Below are positions 24,794-34,872 of a DNA stretch of 43,546 nt, piece after piece. How positions within the stretch are numbered: position 1 is the stretch's first letter; every line of letters begins with the position of its first letter. A program made the position numbers and the translations under genes. Under the pieces are notes generated by a model that saw only the letters and a program-made list of their open reading frames with translations, searched no databases and had not been told where the DNA came from. Location: assembly GCF_001570485.1 (NCBI RefSeq), contig NZ_BCTA01000029.1, forward strand, positions 1-43,546, in the 5' to 3' direction. The stretch comes from Mycolicibacterium novocastrense (GTDB lineage Bacteria; Actinomycetota; Actinomycetes; Mycobacteriales; Mycobacteriaceae).

Positions 24794-25243
24794 TCATCGA
24801 TAGGGGTCGGTGATCTCGCGCAGCGCCGTCAGCGCGTCGCGAAGCTGTTGAAACCGGCGGTCGCCGAGGAAACGTCGCCACTCGTCTTCGAGCTTGGCTA
24901 TCTCGGCGCCCGCGGTCCGGCACACCGCCATGCCCTTGTCGCTCAATGTGACCAGCCGGGCGCGCGCATCCGTGGGGTCCGCCGTGCGCACGACATAGCC
25001 GGACCGTTCCAGTTGGTCGATCAGTGCGCCGGCGGTCTGCTTGGTGACGCGTGCTTGCTCGGCCAGATCGGTGAGCCGCATCCCGTTCGAATTCACCTGC
25101 CGCAGATCGAGGCGCTGCATGAGCCTCGACTGCGCAAGGGTGATGTCGTCGGCACCGGCAGCGGCCAATGCCTCCATGACGCGCGCCTCGGCGGCGCGAT
25201 GGCCGATGAACATCAACGTCGCCGTGCTCACCCAGTCACTCAC
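24794..25243 (-). CDS. MarR-family transcriptional regulator
   Basis: 149 residues, full MarR length. Winged helix at about 50-115: MRLTDLAEQARVTKQTAGALIDQLERSGYV followed by the wing RTADPTDARARLVTLSDKG; flanking helices for dimerisation. Divergent from the gene at 25311, with a palindromic operator between them, so it most likely represses itself and that enzyme gene. Confidence 0.9.
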   Translation of the reverse strand: MSDWVSTATLMFIGHRAAEARVMEALAAAGADDITLAQSRLMQRLDLRQVNSNGMRLTDLAEQARVTKQTAGALIDQLERSGYVVRTADPTDARARLVTLSDKGMAVCRTAGAEIAKLEDEWRRFLGDRRFQQLRDALTALREITDPYR

Positions 25244-25265
25244 CCCATTGACCTTAGTACGGATA

Positions 25266-25293
25266 CCTGACTATATTCGTCAGGACACCTGAC
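25266..25293. promoter_or_regulatory. MarR operator candidate
   Basis: CCTGAC (25266-25271) and GTCAGG (25279-25284) form an inverted repeat with 7-bp spacer, and CCTGAC repeats at 25288-25293. Located in the divergent region between the MarR gene and its neighbour, 18 bp before the latter's start. Confidence 0.6.
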
Positions 25294-25310
25294 TAACTGG
25301 AGGGGTGGCC

Positions 25311-25901
25311 GTGGATTGCGACACCGTTTGGCGGCATATCGATGAGCAGCGTGCGAGCCTTGCCGACATGCTCGATGGTCTCGAGCCCGCACAGTGGTCG
25401 ACACCGACCCTGTGCGAGGGGTGGACCGTTCGCCACGTGGCCGCGCACATCACGCACTCCGCATCCGGCAAGCCGAGGTTGCTGTTCGAACTGCTGCGAT
25501 CCGGCTTCCGGTTCAACGCGATGATCTATCGAGTAGCGGTGCAGGACAAGCGAACTCCTGCCGAGCTGACAGCGGCGCTGCGCGCCATGCGGGGATCACG
25601 TAAGCGTCCACCGGGAACCTCCGAACTGGACCCGTTGATGGATGTACTGGTGCACACCCAGGACATCGCCGTGCCACTCGGGATCGACCGTCCCATGCCC
25701 GTCGACGCGGCGGTCGCGGCGGCCGAACGGGTGTGGACGATGGGCTTTCCGTTCAAGGCGCAGCAACGCTTTCGTGGCGTGCAACTCGCCGCGACGGACG
25801 CCGAATTCCAGGCCGGCGAGGGCCGACGAGTCCAGGCGCCGATCCGTGACATCCTCATGACGCTCGTCGGCCGGCCCGTGATCACCATCGACGTCGCGTA
25901 G
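25311..25901 (+). CDS. MDMPI/DinB-fold protein (TIGR03083-type), mycothiol-dependent enzyme candidate
   Basis: 196 residues from GTG at 25311; GGAGG is seven bases upstream, whereas the GTG at 25305 overlaps it. N-terminal helical domain of the maleylpyruvate-isomerase/DinB type: GLEPAQWSTPTLCEGWTVRH, HVAAHITH and a later DVLVHTQDIAVPLG carry the three probable metal-binding histidines. Members act with mycothiol or are of unknown function. Under likely control of the divergent MarR protein. Confidence 0.75.
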   Translation: MDCDTVWRHIDEQRASLADMLDGLEPAQWSTPTLCEGWTVRHVAAHITHSASGKPRLLFELLRSGFRFNAMIYRVAVQDKRTPAELTAALRAMRGSRKRPPGTSELDPLMDVLVHTQDIAVPLGIDRPMPVDAAVAAAERVWTMGFPFKAQQRFRGVQLAATDAEFQAGEGRRVQAPIRDILMTLVGRPVITIDVA

Positions 25902-25906
25902 ACGAA

Positions 25907-26512
25907 TCAGGCGGCGGGACCGGCTCGCAGGCCCGGCATGACATAGCGGCGCAGGTGCCGCAGCACCGCGTCTCCGTCGCTGGGGTCGAGCGTCTTGCCG
26001 GGAACGGTGGCAAACGAAATCAGCACGCGGGCAAGCCATTCCGATGCCTCAGCGATATCCGTGTCGGGGTGGATCTCGTCCGACTCCCGCGCGGCGATCA
26101 GGTAGCGCGACCAGAAGTCGGCCAGGTCGGGCACCAGCCCCTGCACACCGGCGCCCGCGCAGGCGGCGAACTCCTCGGGCTCGTCGATGCGCAGTTTCAT
26201 CAGCAACGTGCCGGGGTCGTCATAGGCCGTTCGTCCGTGTAGGACCCCGGCGGCGAGTTGCCGGTCGAGGCCCTCGACGCGCTCGAGCATCTCGTGCGCC
26301 TCGGACCAGTAGGCCTCGTTGAGCCGCACGATCGCCGCACCCAGCAGCGAGACCTTGTCGGGGAAGTGACGGTACAGCCAGCCGCGGGAGACGCCCGCCA
26401 CCTCGGCCACCTCCGACACCGTGGTCGAGCGGATTCCCTTGGCGCGCAGGCAGACCTCGGCCGCGTCGATCAGTCGATCGCGAACGCTCTTGGTGGCGGC
26501 GCCGCTCGTCAC
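25907..26512 (-). CDS. TetR-family transcriptional regulator
   Basis: 201 residues. N-terminal HTH (about 10-55): VRDRLIDAAEVCLRAKGI, TVSEVAEVAGVSRGWLYRHFPDKVSLL. The C-terminal ligand domain is unassigned. Divergent from the acyl-CoA ligase gene, with an 18-bp near-perfect palindrome between them; probable repressor of that gene, likely responding to a fatty acyl or steroid-type CoA thioester. Confidence 0.9.
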   Translation of the reverse strand: MTSGAATKSVRDRLIDAAEVCLRAKGIRSTTVSEVAEVAGVSRGWLYRHFPDKVSLLGAAIVRLNEAYWSEAHEMLERVEGLDRQLAAGVLHGRTAYDDPGTLLMKLRIDEPEEFAACAGAGVQGLVPDLADFWSRYLIAARESDEIHPDTDIAEASEWLARVLISFATVPGKTLDPSDGDAVLRHLRRYVMPGLRAGPAA

Positions 26513-26575
26513 CAGGTGGGCTCCTCCGTTAACCTCGCCCTCGAGCGGGGCGATCGGAGCATTGTGTCATGGTAG

Positions 26576-26593
26576 ACAGAATCGCGAATCTGT
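26576..26593. promoter_or_regulatory. TetR operator candidate
   Basis: ACAGAATCGCGAATCTGT is an 18-bp palindrome with only one mismatched pair. It is centred between the TetR gene and the ligase gene, 20 bp before the ligase start. Confidence 0.65.
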
Positions 26594-26613
26594 TCACTGT
26601 CGGAAGGTGAGCC

Positions 26614-28182
26614 ATGGCGGACACGCTCCAGCAGCTGCTCAACGAGCGCGCCGACCGCGACACCGTCGCCATCCGGCACGAGGACCGCACCTGGACCTAC
26701 CGCCAATACGTCGCCGAGGCCAGGACGCAGGCCGCCGCCCTCATCGGCGCCGCCGACCCGGACCGTCCCCTGCACGTCGGGGTCCTGCTCGGCAACACCC
26801 CCGACATGCTGATCGCGCTCGCGGCGGCCGGCCTCGGGGGCTATGTGGTGTGCGGTATCAACACCACGCGCCGCGGTGAGGCCCTGACGCGAGACGTCAC
26901 CAAGGTGCACTGCCAGTTCCTGATCACCGACGCCGAACACCGTCCGCTGCTCGACGGCCTGGACCTGCCGGGCGTCACGGTGCTGGACACGTCGAGCACC
27001 GCCTGGACGGACTTCCTGGCCACCGCGACGACGTTCACTCCGCACCGCGAAGCCGCCGTCGACGACACGTTCATGATGATCTTCACCTCGGGCACCAGCG
27101 GTGACCCCAAAGCCGTCCAGGTTGCCAACCTCATGGTGCTGTTCGCCGGCAACGCCCTGGCCGAGAAGTTCGAACTCACCGAAAACGACGTCTGCTATCT
27201 CTCGATGCCGATGTTCCATTCGAACGCTGTGGTGGGCGGATGGGCGCCCGCGCTCGTCGCCGGGGCCGCGATGGTGCCCGCCAAGTTCTCGGCGTCCAGG
27301 TTCCTGGCCGACATCCGACGCCACGGCGTGACCTACATGAACTATGTGGGCAAACCGCTGGCCTACGTTCTGGCCACTCCCGAGCAGCCCGACGATCGCG
27401 ACAATCCGCTGCGCGTCGCATTCGGCAACGAGGCCACCGACCGCGACATCGAGCAGTTCAGCCGGCGCTTCGACGTCACCGTCGACGACGGCTTCGGTTC
27501 GACCGAGAACGCCGTGATCATCACCCGCACCCCCGACACGCCGAAAGGCTCCATCGGACAAGGCTTTCCAGGCGTGGCGATCTACAACAGCGACACGGTC
27601 ACCGAGTGCCCGGTCGCGGAGTTCGACGAGAACGGCGCGTTGACCAACGCCGACGTGGCGATCGGCGAACTCGTCAACACCGACGGCAGTGGCCTGTTCC
27701 GCGGCTACTACAACGACCCGGACGCCACCGACGAGCGGATGCGCCACGGCATGTACTGGTCGGGAGATCTGGCGTACCGCGACGCCGACGGCTACATCTA
27801 CCTGGCCGGACGAACCGCCGACTGGATGCGGGTCGACGGCGAGAACCTCGCGACCGCGCCCATCGAGCGGATCCTGCTGCGGCTGCCGGCCGTCAACCGC
27901 GTCGCGGTCTATCCGGTGCCCGACGAGCTCGTCGGCGACCAGGTGATGGCCGCCCTGGTGCTGCAGGACGACGCCGAACTCGATCCGCAGACGTTCGAGC
28001 AGTTCCTGGCGGCTCAGCGAGACCTCTCGCCGAAGGCCTGGCCGCGCTACGTGTGGGTCGCCGACGAGCTGCCGAGCACCGCGACCAACAAGATTCTCAA
28101 GCGTGAGCTGGTCGCGCGAGGCGTTACACCCGACGGCAGGACGCTGTGGCGGCGTGACGGCAGCAGGTTCCTGCCTGTCTAG
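26614..28182 (+). CDS. Acyl-CoA synthetase, FadD1/FadD17-like
   Basis: 522 residues, ANL superfamily. Activates a carboxylic acid with ATP and CoA. AMP-binding P-loop MIFTSGTSGDPKAVQ (about 152-167), FGSTENAVIITRT (A5-like), the YWSGDLAYRDADGYIYLAGRTADWMRVDGENL hinge region (A7-A8, in pieces), and the A10 lysine in STATNKILKREL. Close in pattern to FadD1/FadD17 of mycobacteria, which activate medium/long chain or steroid side-chain acids; substrate not predictable here. RBS GGAAGGTGA. Controlled probably by the divergent TetR protein. Confidence 0.9.
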   Translation: MADTLQQLLNERADRDTVAIRHEDRTWTYRQYVAEARTQAAALIGAADPDRPLHVGVLLGNTPDMLIALAAAGLGGYVVCGINTTRRGEALTRDVTKVHCQFLITDAEHRPLLDGLDLPGVTVLDTSSTAWTDFLATATTFTPHREAAVDDTFMMIFTSGTSGDPKAVQVANLMVLFAGNALAEKFELTENDVCYLSMPMFHSNAVVGGWAPALVAGAAMVPAKFSASRFLADIRRHGVTYMNYVGKPLAYVLATPEQPDDRDNPLRVAFGNEATDRDIEQFSRRFDVTVDDGFGSTENAVIITRTPDTPKGSIGQGFPGVAIYNSDTVTECPVAEFDENGALTNADVAIGELVNTDGSGLFRGYYNDPDATDERMRHGMYWSGDLAYRDADGYIYLAGRTADWMRVDGENLATAPIERILLRLPAVNRVAVYPVPDELVGDQVMAALVLQDDAELDPQTFEQFLAAQRDLSPKAWPRYVWVADELPSTATNKILKRELVARGVTPDGRTLWRRDGSRFLPV

Positions 28183-28339
28183 CCGTCTAGCCGCGAGTGT
28201 GGGGTTATGTCACGCCAAACCGCCGCGCCGCGTGCGGGTAACCCACGTTCGGCCCAGAGGTGGAATAGCGCGACGGTCGAGGCGGCAGCGGAATACCGCC
28301 CGGTGCGCACGCGTTTAGGCACTTGGCGGCCCTAGCTGG

Positions 28340-28345
28340 CATAAT
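28340..28345 (+). promoter_or_regulatory. Putative rpmE promoter -10
   Basis: CATAAT, a good -10 match, 84 bp before rpmE; no convincing -35 box. A 5-bp hairpin (CCTCC/GGAGG, 28383-28397) lies in the leader shortly before the rpmE ribosome site. Confidence 0.35.
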
Positions 28346-28428
28346 GGACCGCCGACCCTGAAGTTCCGGTTCACGCCCGTCACCTCCAGTATGGAGGGGC
28401 GACCCGGGGCACGATCGAAGAGGAAACC

Positions 28429-28656
28429 ATGAAAACGGGTATTCACCCCGATTACGTAGAGACCACCGTGCACTGCGGTTGTGGCAACACGTTCACCACC
28501 CGGAGCACCAAGCAGAGCGGACAGATCCACGTCGAGGTCTGCTCGCAATGCCACCCCTTCTACACCGGCAAGCAGAAGATCCTCGACAGCGGCGGCCGGG
28601 TGGCGCGCTTCGAGAAGCGCTACGGCAAGCGCAAGGACAAGGCTGCCGACAAGTAG
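28429..28656 (+). CDS. rpmE: Ribosomal protein L31, zinc-binding form
   Basis: 75 residues. Zinc (C+) type, with Cys16, Cys18, Cys38 and Cys41 in CGC and CSQC. Bridges the ribosomal subunits. RBS GAGGAAACC. Followed at 87 bp by prfA. The zinc-free paralogue that replaces it under zinc limitation is not in this window. Confidence 0.98.
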   Translation: MKTGIHPDYVETTVHCGCGNTFTTRSTKQSGQIHVEVCSQCHPFYTGKQKILDSGGRVARFEKRYGKRKDKAADK

Positions 28657-28743
28657 CTTCCGTTCCGGCGCCCGTTCTGCCGCATCAGCGGCCAGGCCGG
28701 GCGCCGGTTTGCGTTCGCGAGTGGCTACGGAGAGGAGGTCGAC

Positions 28744-29835
28744 ATGGCTCGCGCTGAAACCCCGGCTCAGCCCGGAGGCGCGATCGACACGCTGCTGGCC
28801 GAGCATGCCGACCTCGAACGCCAGCTCAGCGATCCGGGCCTGCATGCCGACGCCGCTCGCGCCCGCAAGGTGGGCAGGCGGTTCGCGCAGGTGTCGCCCA
28901 TCGTCGCGACGTACCGCAAGCTCGAGGCCGCCCGCGGCGACCTGGAGGCCGCACGGGAGCTGGCGGCCGACGACCCGTCGTTCGCGGCCGAGGTCGACGA
29001 GCTGGTGGCCACCGTCGAGCAACTCGACACCCAGCTGACCGACCTGCTGGCGCCCCGCGACCCGCACGACGCCGACGACATCGTCCTGGAGGTCAAGTCG
29101 GGCGAGGGTGGCGAGGAATCCGCGCTGTTCGCCGCCGACCTCGCCCGCATGTACATCCGTTACGCCGAGCGCCACGGTTGGACCGTCACCGTGCTCGACG
29201 AGACCTTCTCCGATCTCGGCGGCTACAAGGACGCCACACTGTCCATCCGCAGCAAGGGCGACTCCGCCGACGGCGTGTGGTCGCGGCTGAAATTCGAAGG
29301 CGGCGTGCATCGCGTGCAGCGGGTCCCCGTCACCGAGTCCCAGGGCCGCGTGCACACCTCCGCGGCCGGCGTGCTCGTGTATCCCGAGCCCGAAGAGGTC
29401 GAAGAGGTGCAGATCGACGAATCGGATCTGCGCGTCGACGTCTACCGGTCGTCGGGCAAGGGAGGCCAGGGCGTCAACACCACTGACTCCGCCGTGCGCA
29501 TCACCCACCTGCCCACGGGCATCGTCGTCACCTGTCAGAACGAGCGGTCGCAGCTGCAGAACAAGGCCCGTGCGATGCAGGTGCTCGCGGCGCGCTTGCA
29601 GGCGGTGGCCGAGGAGCAGGCGCAGGCAGACGCGTCGGCCGACCGCGCCAGCCAGATTCGTACCGTCGACCGCAGCGAACGCATCCGCACCTACAACTTC
29701 CCGGAGAACCGGATCGCCGACCACCGAATCAACTTCAAGGCGCACAACCTCGACCAGGTGCTCGACGGCGAGCTTGACGACCTGTTCGACGCGCTGGCCG
29801 CCGCCGACAAGCAAGCGAGACTGCAGGCCACATGA
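28744..29835 (+). CDS. prfA: Peptide chain release factor 1
   Basis: 363 residues. Decodes UAA and UAG and triggers peptide release. GGQ motif at 240-242 in [10 protein letters not shown], and the codon-recognition region with a P-x-T type segment ([13 protein letters not shown]). Strong RBS GAGGAGG. Overlaps prmC by ATGA, which makes sense since PrmC methylates its GGQ glutamine. Confidence 0.98.
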   Translation: MARAETPAQPGGAIDTLLAEHADLERQLSDPGLHADAARARKVGRRFAQVSPIVATYRKLEAARGDLEAARELAADDPSFAAEVDELVATVEQLDTQLTDLLAPRDPHDADDIVLEVKSGEGGEESALFAADLARMYIRYAERHGWTVTVLDETFSDLGGYKDATLSIRSKGDSADGVWSRLKFEGGVHRVQRVPVTESQGRVHTSAAGVLVYPEPEEVEEVQIDESDLRVDVYRSSGKGGQGVNTTDSAVRITHLPTGIVVTCQNERSQLQNKARAMQVLAARLQAVAEEQAQADASADRASQIRTVDRSERIRTYNFPENRIADHRINFKAHNLDQVLDGELDDLFDALAAADKQARLQAT

Positions 29836-30713
29836 TCCGGCCCAGCCCGGCGCCGGCACCCACCACGCTGAGCCAGACCATCGACGCCGCTGCGACGGCG
29901 CTGGCCGAAGCGGGTGTCGCGGCACCGCGCGTCGACGCCGAACTGCTGGCCGCGCACGTGTTGGGGGTGGACCGGGGCCGTCTGCGGTTCACCGAGGCCG
30001 GCCCGGAGTTCGCCGAACGATACGACAGTCTCATCGCGCGACGCGCCCAACGCATCCCGCTGCAGCACCTGGTCGGCACCGCCGCGTTCGGACCGGTCGA
30101 CGTGCACGTCGGCCCCGGCGTGTTCATCCCGCGTCCCGAGACCGAAGTCCTGCTGGAATGGGCTCTGGCACAACGGTTGCCCGACGCCCCGGTGATCGTC
30201 GACCTGTGCACGGGCAGCGGTGCGCTGGCACTCGCGTTGTGGAAGGGCCGGCCCGACGCGCGCATCATCGCCGTCGAGGATTCCGACGCGGCGCTCGAAT
30301 ACGCGCGACGCAATTTGGCCGGCACGGCCGTCGAGATCGTCTGCGCCGACGTGACCGAACCCGCACTGCTGCCCGAACTCGACCGTGCGGTCGACCTCGT
30401 CATCGCGAACCCGCCCTACATTCCCGACGGTGCGCAGCTCGAACCCGAAGTGGCCGAACACGATCCGGCCCACGCATTGTTCGGGGGACCCGACGGGATG
30501 CGGGTGATCGAGGCGATCTCGGGTCTCGCGGGTCGGTGGCTGCGCGCCGGCGGGCTCGTGGCCGTCGAACACGACGACACGACCTCGGAACGCACCGTCG
30601 GATGTTTCCGTCGATCAACGCGTTTCGATGACATCACCGCGCGGCGCGATCTCGCCGGGCGGCCGCGGTTCGTGACCGCACGAAGGACTTCCGAAGGAGG
30701 ATCCGCGGCATGA
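29832..30713 (+). CDS. prmC: Release factor glutamine methyltransferase
   Basis: 293 residues, SAM-dependent N5-methylation of the GGQ glutamine of release factors. N-terminal helical recognition domain, motif [15 protein letters not shown] and the NPPYIP catalytic motif. ATGA overlaps on both sides (prfA and tsaC). Also known as hemK. Confidence 0.97.
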   Translation: MIRPSPAPAPTTLSQTIDAAATALAEAGVAAPRVDAELLAAHVLGVDRGRLRFTEAGPEFAERYDSLIARRAQRIPLQHLVGTAAFGPVDVHVGPGVFIPRPETEVLLEWALAQRLPDAPVIVDLCTGSGALALALWKGRPDARIIAVEDSDAALEYARRNLAGTAVEIVCADVTEPALLPELDRAVDLVIANPPYIPDGAQLEPEVAEHDPAHALFGGPDGMRVIEAISGLAGRWLRAGGLVAVEHDDTTSERTVGCFRRSTRFDDITARRDLAGRPRFVTARRTSEGGSAA

Positions 30714-31363
30714 GTCAGTTGTTCGACTGCTCCGACGCCGACCAGCGTGACACCGGTATCGCGTCGGCGATCAGCGCGCTCAAGGGCGGCCGCCTGGTCG
30801 TGTTGCCGACGGACACCGTGTACGGCGTCGGCGCCGACGCATTCGACGGAGAAGCCGTCGCCGCCCTGCTCGCCGCCAAAGGGCGCGGCCGCGACATGCC
30901 GGTGCCCGTCCTCGTCGGCTCGTGGCACACGATCGAAGGCCTGGTCTACAACGTGCCCGCCAGCGCACGCGAGCTCATCCGCGCCTTCTGGCCGGGCGCA
31001 CTGAGCTTGGTGGTGCGCCAGGCGCCGTCGCTGCATTGGGACCTCGGCGACGCACAGGGAACCGTGATGCTGCGTATGCCGTTGCATCCGGTGGCCATCG
31101 AACTGCTACGCGCGGTCGGACCGATGGCGGTCTCGAGTGCCAACGTCTCCGGACGCCCCCCGGCCGTCACCGCGGAAGCGGCGCGCGAACAACTGGGCGA
31201 GCAGGTCGAGGTGTATCTGGAAGCCGGGCCATCCGAGCGGCAGGCGGCGTCGACGATCGTCGACCTCACCGGCGCGCATCCGCGCGTGTTACGCGAAGGC
31301 CCGGTCGATGTCGAGGCGATCGCGACGGTGCTGGATGTCGAGCCGACGACTTTGACGGACTGA
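30710..31363 (+). CDS. tsaC: L-threonylcarbamoyladenylate synthase (Sua5/YciO/YrdC family)
   Basis: 217 residues, first step of the t6A modification of ANN-decoding tRNAs. YrdC-fold motifs: LPTDTVYGVGADAFD, AAKGRGRDMPVPVLV, PGALSLVVR, RMPLHPVAIELL and SSANVSG. No C-terminal Sua5 extension, so the short YrdC-like form. Coupled to prmC (ATGA). Confidence 0.93.
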   Translation: MSQLFDCSDADQRDTGIASAISALKGGRLVVLPTDTVYGVGADAFDGEAVAALLAAKGRGRDMPVPVLVGSWHTIEGLVYNVPASARELIRAFWPGALSLVVRQAPSLHWDLGDAQGTVMLRMPLHPVAIELLRAVGPMAVSSANVSGRPPAVTAEAAREQLGEQVEVYLEAGPSERQAASTIVDLTGAHPRVLREGPVDVEAIATVLDVEPTTLTD

Positions 31364-31374
31364 GATTGACTTTC

Positions 31375-32583
31375 GTGCAGTACGGTTCATCGGTGGTCTA
31401 TGCCACCGACACGCTGCTGGCACTCAACGATCGCGGTGCGGGCGTACCGATCCGGGAGCTCGCGCTGGTCGGACTGACGGCGGCAATCATCACCTACTTC
31501 GCGACCGGATGGGTCCGGGTCCTGGCGCGTCGCTTCGGGGCCGTCGCGATCCCGCGCGACCGAGATGTGCACGCGCAACCGATCCCGCGAATGGGTGGGC
31601 TTGCGATGTACATCGGCGTCGCGTTCGCGGTCCTGCTGGCCTCCCAGCTCCCGGCCCTGACGCGGGGGTTCGTCTACTCGACGGGCATGCCCGCCGTCGT
31701 CGTCGCCGGTGGCCTGATCATGGTCGTCGGCCTGATCGACGACCGCTGGGGCTTGGACTCGCTGACCAAGTTCGCCGGCCAGATCACCGCGGCCAGTGTG
31801 CTCGTCACGATGGGGGTGGCGTGGAGCGTGCTCTACATCCCGATCGGCGGCGTCGGCACCATCGTCCTGGATCAGGTGTCGTCGATTCTCCTGACGCTGG
31901 CGCTGACGGTCTCGATCGTCAATGCGATGAACTTCATCGACGGTCTCGACGGGCTCGCGGCCGGCCTCGGGCTGATCACCGCATCCGCGATCTGCATCTT
32001 CTCGGTGGGGCTGCTGCGCGACCACGGCGGCGACGTCCTGTTCTATCCGCCCGCGGTGATCTCCGTGGTGCTGGCCGGAGTGTGCCTCGGATTCCTGCCG
32101 CACAACTTCCACCCCGCGAAGATCTTCATGGGTGACTCCGGGTCGATGCTGATCGGCCTGATGCTCGCGGCGGCGGCGACCACGGCCGCCGGTCCCATCT
32201 CGCAGACCGCCTACGGGGTGCGTGACGTCTTCGCGCTGCTGTCGCCGTTCCTGCTCGTGGTCGCGGTCATGTTCGTGCCCGCCCTCGACACCCTGCTGGC
32301 GATCATCCGACGTACCCGCGCCGGCGTGCACTTCACGACACCGGACAAGATGCACCTGCATCACCGGTTGCTCCAGATCGGCCATTCGCATCGGCGCGTG
32401 GTCCTGGTGATCTATCTGTGGGTGAGCATCGTCTGCTTCGGCGCGGCCAGCACCATCTTCTTCGATCCGCGTTACAGCGGAGCCGTCATGCTGGCCGCGA
32501 TTCTGGTCGCCGTCGTCGTCACTTTGATCCCTCTTCTCCGTCGGCGAAACGGCCAATTCCAGCCGATGTACGACGAAAAGTAG
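31375..32583 (+). CDS. wecA: Undecaprenyl-phosphate GlcNAc-1-phosphate transferase
   Basis: 402 residues from GTG at 31375 (MQYG, as in the M. tuberculosis Rfe start; a TTG at 31366 is also in frame). Integral membrane enzyme, about 10-11 hydrophobic segments, starting arabinogalactan linker assembly on decaprenyl phosphate. Catalytic DDRWG (Asp122/123), NFIDGLDGLAAG and the MHLHHRLLQIGHSHR cytoplasmic loop. Annotated rfe in some genomes. Lies before the ATP synthase operon, 12 bp after tsaC. Confidence 0.95.
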   Translation: MQYGSSVVYATDTLLALNDRGAGVPIRELALVGLTAAIITYFATGWVRVLARRFGAVAIPRDRDVHAQPIPRMGGLAMYIGVAFAVLLASQLPALTRGFVYSTGMPAVVVAGGLIMVVGLIDDRWGLDSLTKFAGQITAASVLVTMGVAWSVLYIPIGGVGTIVLDQVSSILLTLALTVSIVNAMNFIDGLDGLAAGLGLITASAICIFSVGLLRDHGGDVLFYPPAVISVVLAGVCLGFLPHNFHPAKIFMGDSGSMLIGLMLAAAATTAAGPISQTAYGVRDVFALLSPFLLVVAVMFVPALDTLLAIIRRTRAGVHFTTPDKMHLHHRLLQIGHSHRRVVLVIYLWVSIVCFGAASTIFFDPRYSGAVMLAAILVAVVVTLIPLLRRRNGQFQPMYDEK

Positions 32584-32614
32584 TAGACCTCCTTTTATGC
32601 CTCCCACCATGTGT

Positions 32615-32620
32615 TAGGGT
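32615..32620 (+). promoter_or_regulatory. Putative -10 of the ATP synthase operon promoter
   Basis: TAGGGT (TANNNT class) 32 bp after wecA. A leader of about 90 nt follows, with a perfect hairpin ATCGGT/ACCGAT (32667-32683). No clear -35. Confidence 0.35.
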
Positions 32621-32719
32621 GCATTCAGAACCCGAAAAAACCTCGCGGGTTGCCGGCCCCCGGACCATCGGTACACCACCGATCGGACCGGAACCACGAC
32701 CGACAAAGGGAGCTGCCCC

Positions 32720-32824
32720 GTGGGTGATTCCAGCGAGCCAAACGCCCTCCGATACGCTCAGGGCGCCACGCACGCAAATCATCGGGGCAGCCAGCGTGAA
32801 CCGCGGATTGAGGTGAAGTTGTGA
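32720..32824 (+). CDS. 34-codon ORF coupled to atpI
   Basis: Begins with [19 protein letters not shown], and ends EPRIEVKL; its TGA overlaps the atpI GTG (GTGA). GGGAG sits nine bases upstream. It is hydrophilic with no membrane segment. The overlap and ribosome site argue for translation, either as a coupling device for atpI or as a small ATP-synthase-associated protein. Not recognised. Confidence 0.5.
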   Translation: MGDSSEPNALRYAQGATHANHRGSQREPRIEVKL

Positions 32825-33273
32825 CGACGCCAGCGCAAGATGCGCCATTGGTGTTGCCATCCGTTGCGTTCCGCCCGTTGCGGCTCTCGGTGATCTGCCT
32901 CGCGCTGACCGTCCTCGCCACGGTGGCGACCGCCCTGCTGGGCCACCCGATGGTCGGAATCTTCTTCGGCATCGGCTTGGGTCTCGGCTTGTTCAACGCA
33001 ATCCTGGTACGACGATCCGCCCTGCGGATCACCGCCCACGCTCATCCACTGAAGAGCAAGATGGCCGTGAATTCCGCGATCCGCTTGATGGTCCTGACGG
33101 TGATCGGACTGGTGATCGCATTCGTGTTCCGTCCCGAGGGACTGGGCGTGGTCTTCGGAATGGCGTTGTTCCAGATGCTGCTCGTGTTCTCGACCGCAGT
33201 GCCCGTCGCGCGGAAGCTGCGCGCAGGCAGCCCGACTGACACCGTTGGACCCCAAGGGGAGGCCGCCCAGTAA
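32821..33273 (+). CDS. atpI: ATP synthase protein I
   Basis: 150 residues with four hydrophobic segments (about 20-40, 42-60, 80-100, 105-130). AtpI assists c-ring assembly and/or magnesium uptake. GTG start with GAGGTGA upstream. The stop overlaps the atpB start (TAATG). Corresponds to Rv1303 by position. Confidence 0.9.
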   Translation: MTTPAQDAPLVLPSVAFRPLRLSVICLALTVLATVATALLGHPMVGIFFGIGLGLGLFNAILVRRSALRITAHAHPLKSKMAVNSAIRLMVLTVIGLVIAFVFRPEGLGVVFGMALFQMLLVFSTAVPVARKLRAGSPTDTVGPQGEAAQ

Positions 33274-34028
33274 TGACCGAAACCATCCTCGCCGCCGACT
33301 CCGGAATTCACGTCGGCACGCATACCGAGGCCAATTGGTTTGGGCTGACTGTCAACACCGATACGTTGCTCTCCGCGTCGATCGCCGCTGTGATCGTGCT
33401 GGCGCTGGCGTTCTACCTGCGCGCGAAGGTGACGTCGACGGGTGTGCCCAGCGGAGTGCAGCTCTTCTGGGAAGCCATCACCGTGCAGGTGCGTAACCAG
33501 GTCGAGTCCGCGATCGGTATGAGGATCGCGCCGTTCGTGCTGCCTCTGGCTGTGACGCTGTTCGTCTACATCCTGATCGCGAACTGGCTGTCGGTCTTCC
33601 CGTGGCAGTACAGCGATGAGACCGGTATCCACGAACTGCTCAAACCCGCCGCCTCCGACATCAACTTCGTTGTGGCGCTCGGCCTGTTCGTGTTCTTCTG
33701 CTACCACGCCGCCGGGTTCTGGCGCCGGGGTCCGATCGGCCACCCGGTGCGACTGCTCAAGGGACACGTGGCGTTCCTCGCCCCGATCAACCTTGTCGAG
33801 GAGCTCGCCAAGCCAGTCTCGTTGTCCCTCCGACTTTTCGGCAACGTCTTCGCCGGCGGCATCATGGTCACGATCATCGCGTTGTTCCCGGCCTACATCC
33901 TGTGGGCGCCGAACGCCCTGTGGAAAATGTTCGAATTGTTCATCGGCGCCATCCAGGCGTTCATCTTCGCGCTGCTGACGATCTTGTACTTCGGCCAGTC
34001 GATGGAACTCGAGGACGAACATCACTGA
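33273..34028 (+). CDS. atpB: ATP synthase subunit a
   Basis: 251 residues, membrane stator subunit holding the proton half-channels. The essential arginine lies in [15 protein letters not shown]-terminal [14 protein letters not shown]. Start overlaps the atpI stop. Confidence 0.98.
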   Translation: MTETILAADSGIHVGTHTEANWFGLTVNTDTLLSASIAAVIVLALAFYLRAKVTSTGVPSGVQLFWEAITVQVRNQVESAIGMRIAPFVLPLAVTLFVYILIANWLSVFPWQYSDETGIHELLKPAASDINFVVALGLFVFFCYHAAGFWRRGPIGHPVRLLKGHVAFLAPINLVEELAKPVSLSLRLFGNVFAGGIMVTIIALFPAYILWAPNALWKMFELFIGAIQAFIFALLTILYFGQSMELEDEHH

Positions 34029-34090
34029 CCACGCGGAAATGCTCGACAAAACCACCTGGTAGGACTGCTACCAGATATCAAGGAGGATAA

Positions 34091-34342
<252 letters not shown>

Positions 34343-34350
34343 AGCCGGTC

Positions 34351-34869
34351 ATGGTTGACTCGAACGTCGTTCTGTTGGCGGCTGAGGGAGGCGGTCAAAG
34401 CAACTTCCTCATCCCCAACGGCACCTTCATCTTCGTGCTGCTGATCTTTTTGATCGTGCTCGGAGTGATCGCCAAGTGGGTCGTGCCCCCGATTTCCCGG
34501 GTCCTGCACGAGCGCGAAGCGATGGTGTACAAGACGGCCGAGGACAACAAACGGGCAGCCCAGTTGCGGGCTGCCGCGGACGCCGACTATCGCAACGTGA
34601 TGGCGGATGCCCGCCGCGAGGCGACGACGGTCCGTGAGGAAGCCCGTGCTGAGGGTCGCAAGATCGTCGACGACGCGCGGGCTCGCGCCAACGCTGAGGT
34701 GTCGACACTTCTGCAACAGGCGAACGAGCAGCTCACACAGCAGTCGCGGGCTCTGACGGCCGATCTTCAGTCGTCGGTGGAGACGTTGGCTGCCAACCTC
34801 GCGAGTCGGGTGCTCGGCGTCGACGTGGCGACGCGCACGGTGCCGGTCGCGACAGGACGGGAGCGCTGA
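34351..34869 (+). CDS. atpF: ATP synthase subunit b
   Basis: 172 residues: one N-terminal membrane helix (about 25-48, [20 protein letters not shown]) and a long coiled-coil stator stalk. Pairs with the b-delta fusion encoded next, as in other mycobacteria. Confidence 0.97.
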   Translation: MVDSNVVLLAAEGGGQSNFLIPNGTFIFVLLIFLIVLGVIAKWVVPPISRVLHEREAMVYKTAEDNKRAAQLRAAADADYRNVMADARREATTVREEARAEGRKIVDDARARANAEVSTLLQQANEQLTQQSRALTADLQSSVETLAANLASRVLGVDVATRTVPVATGRER

Positions 34870-34872
34870 CGA

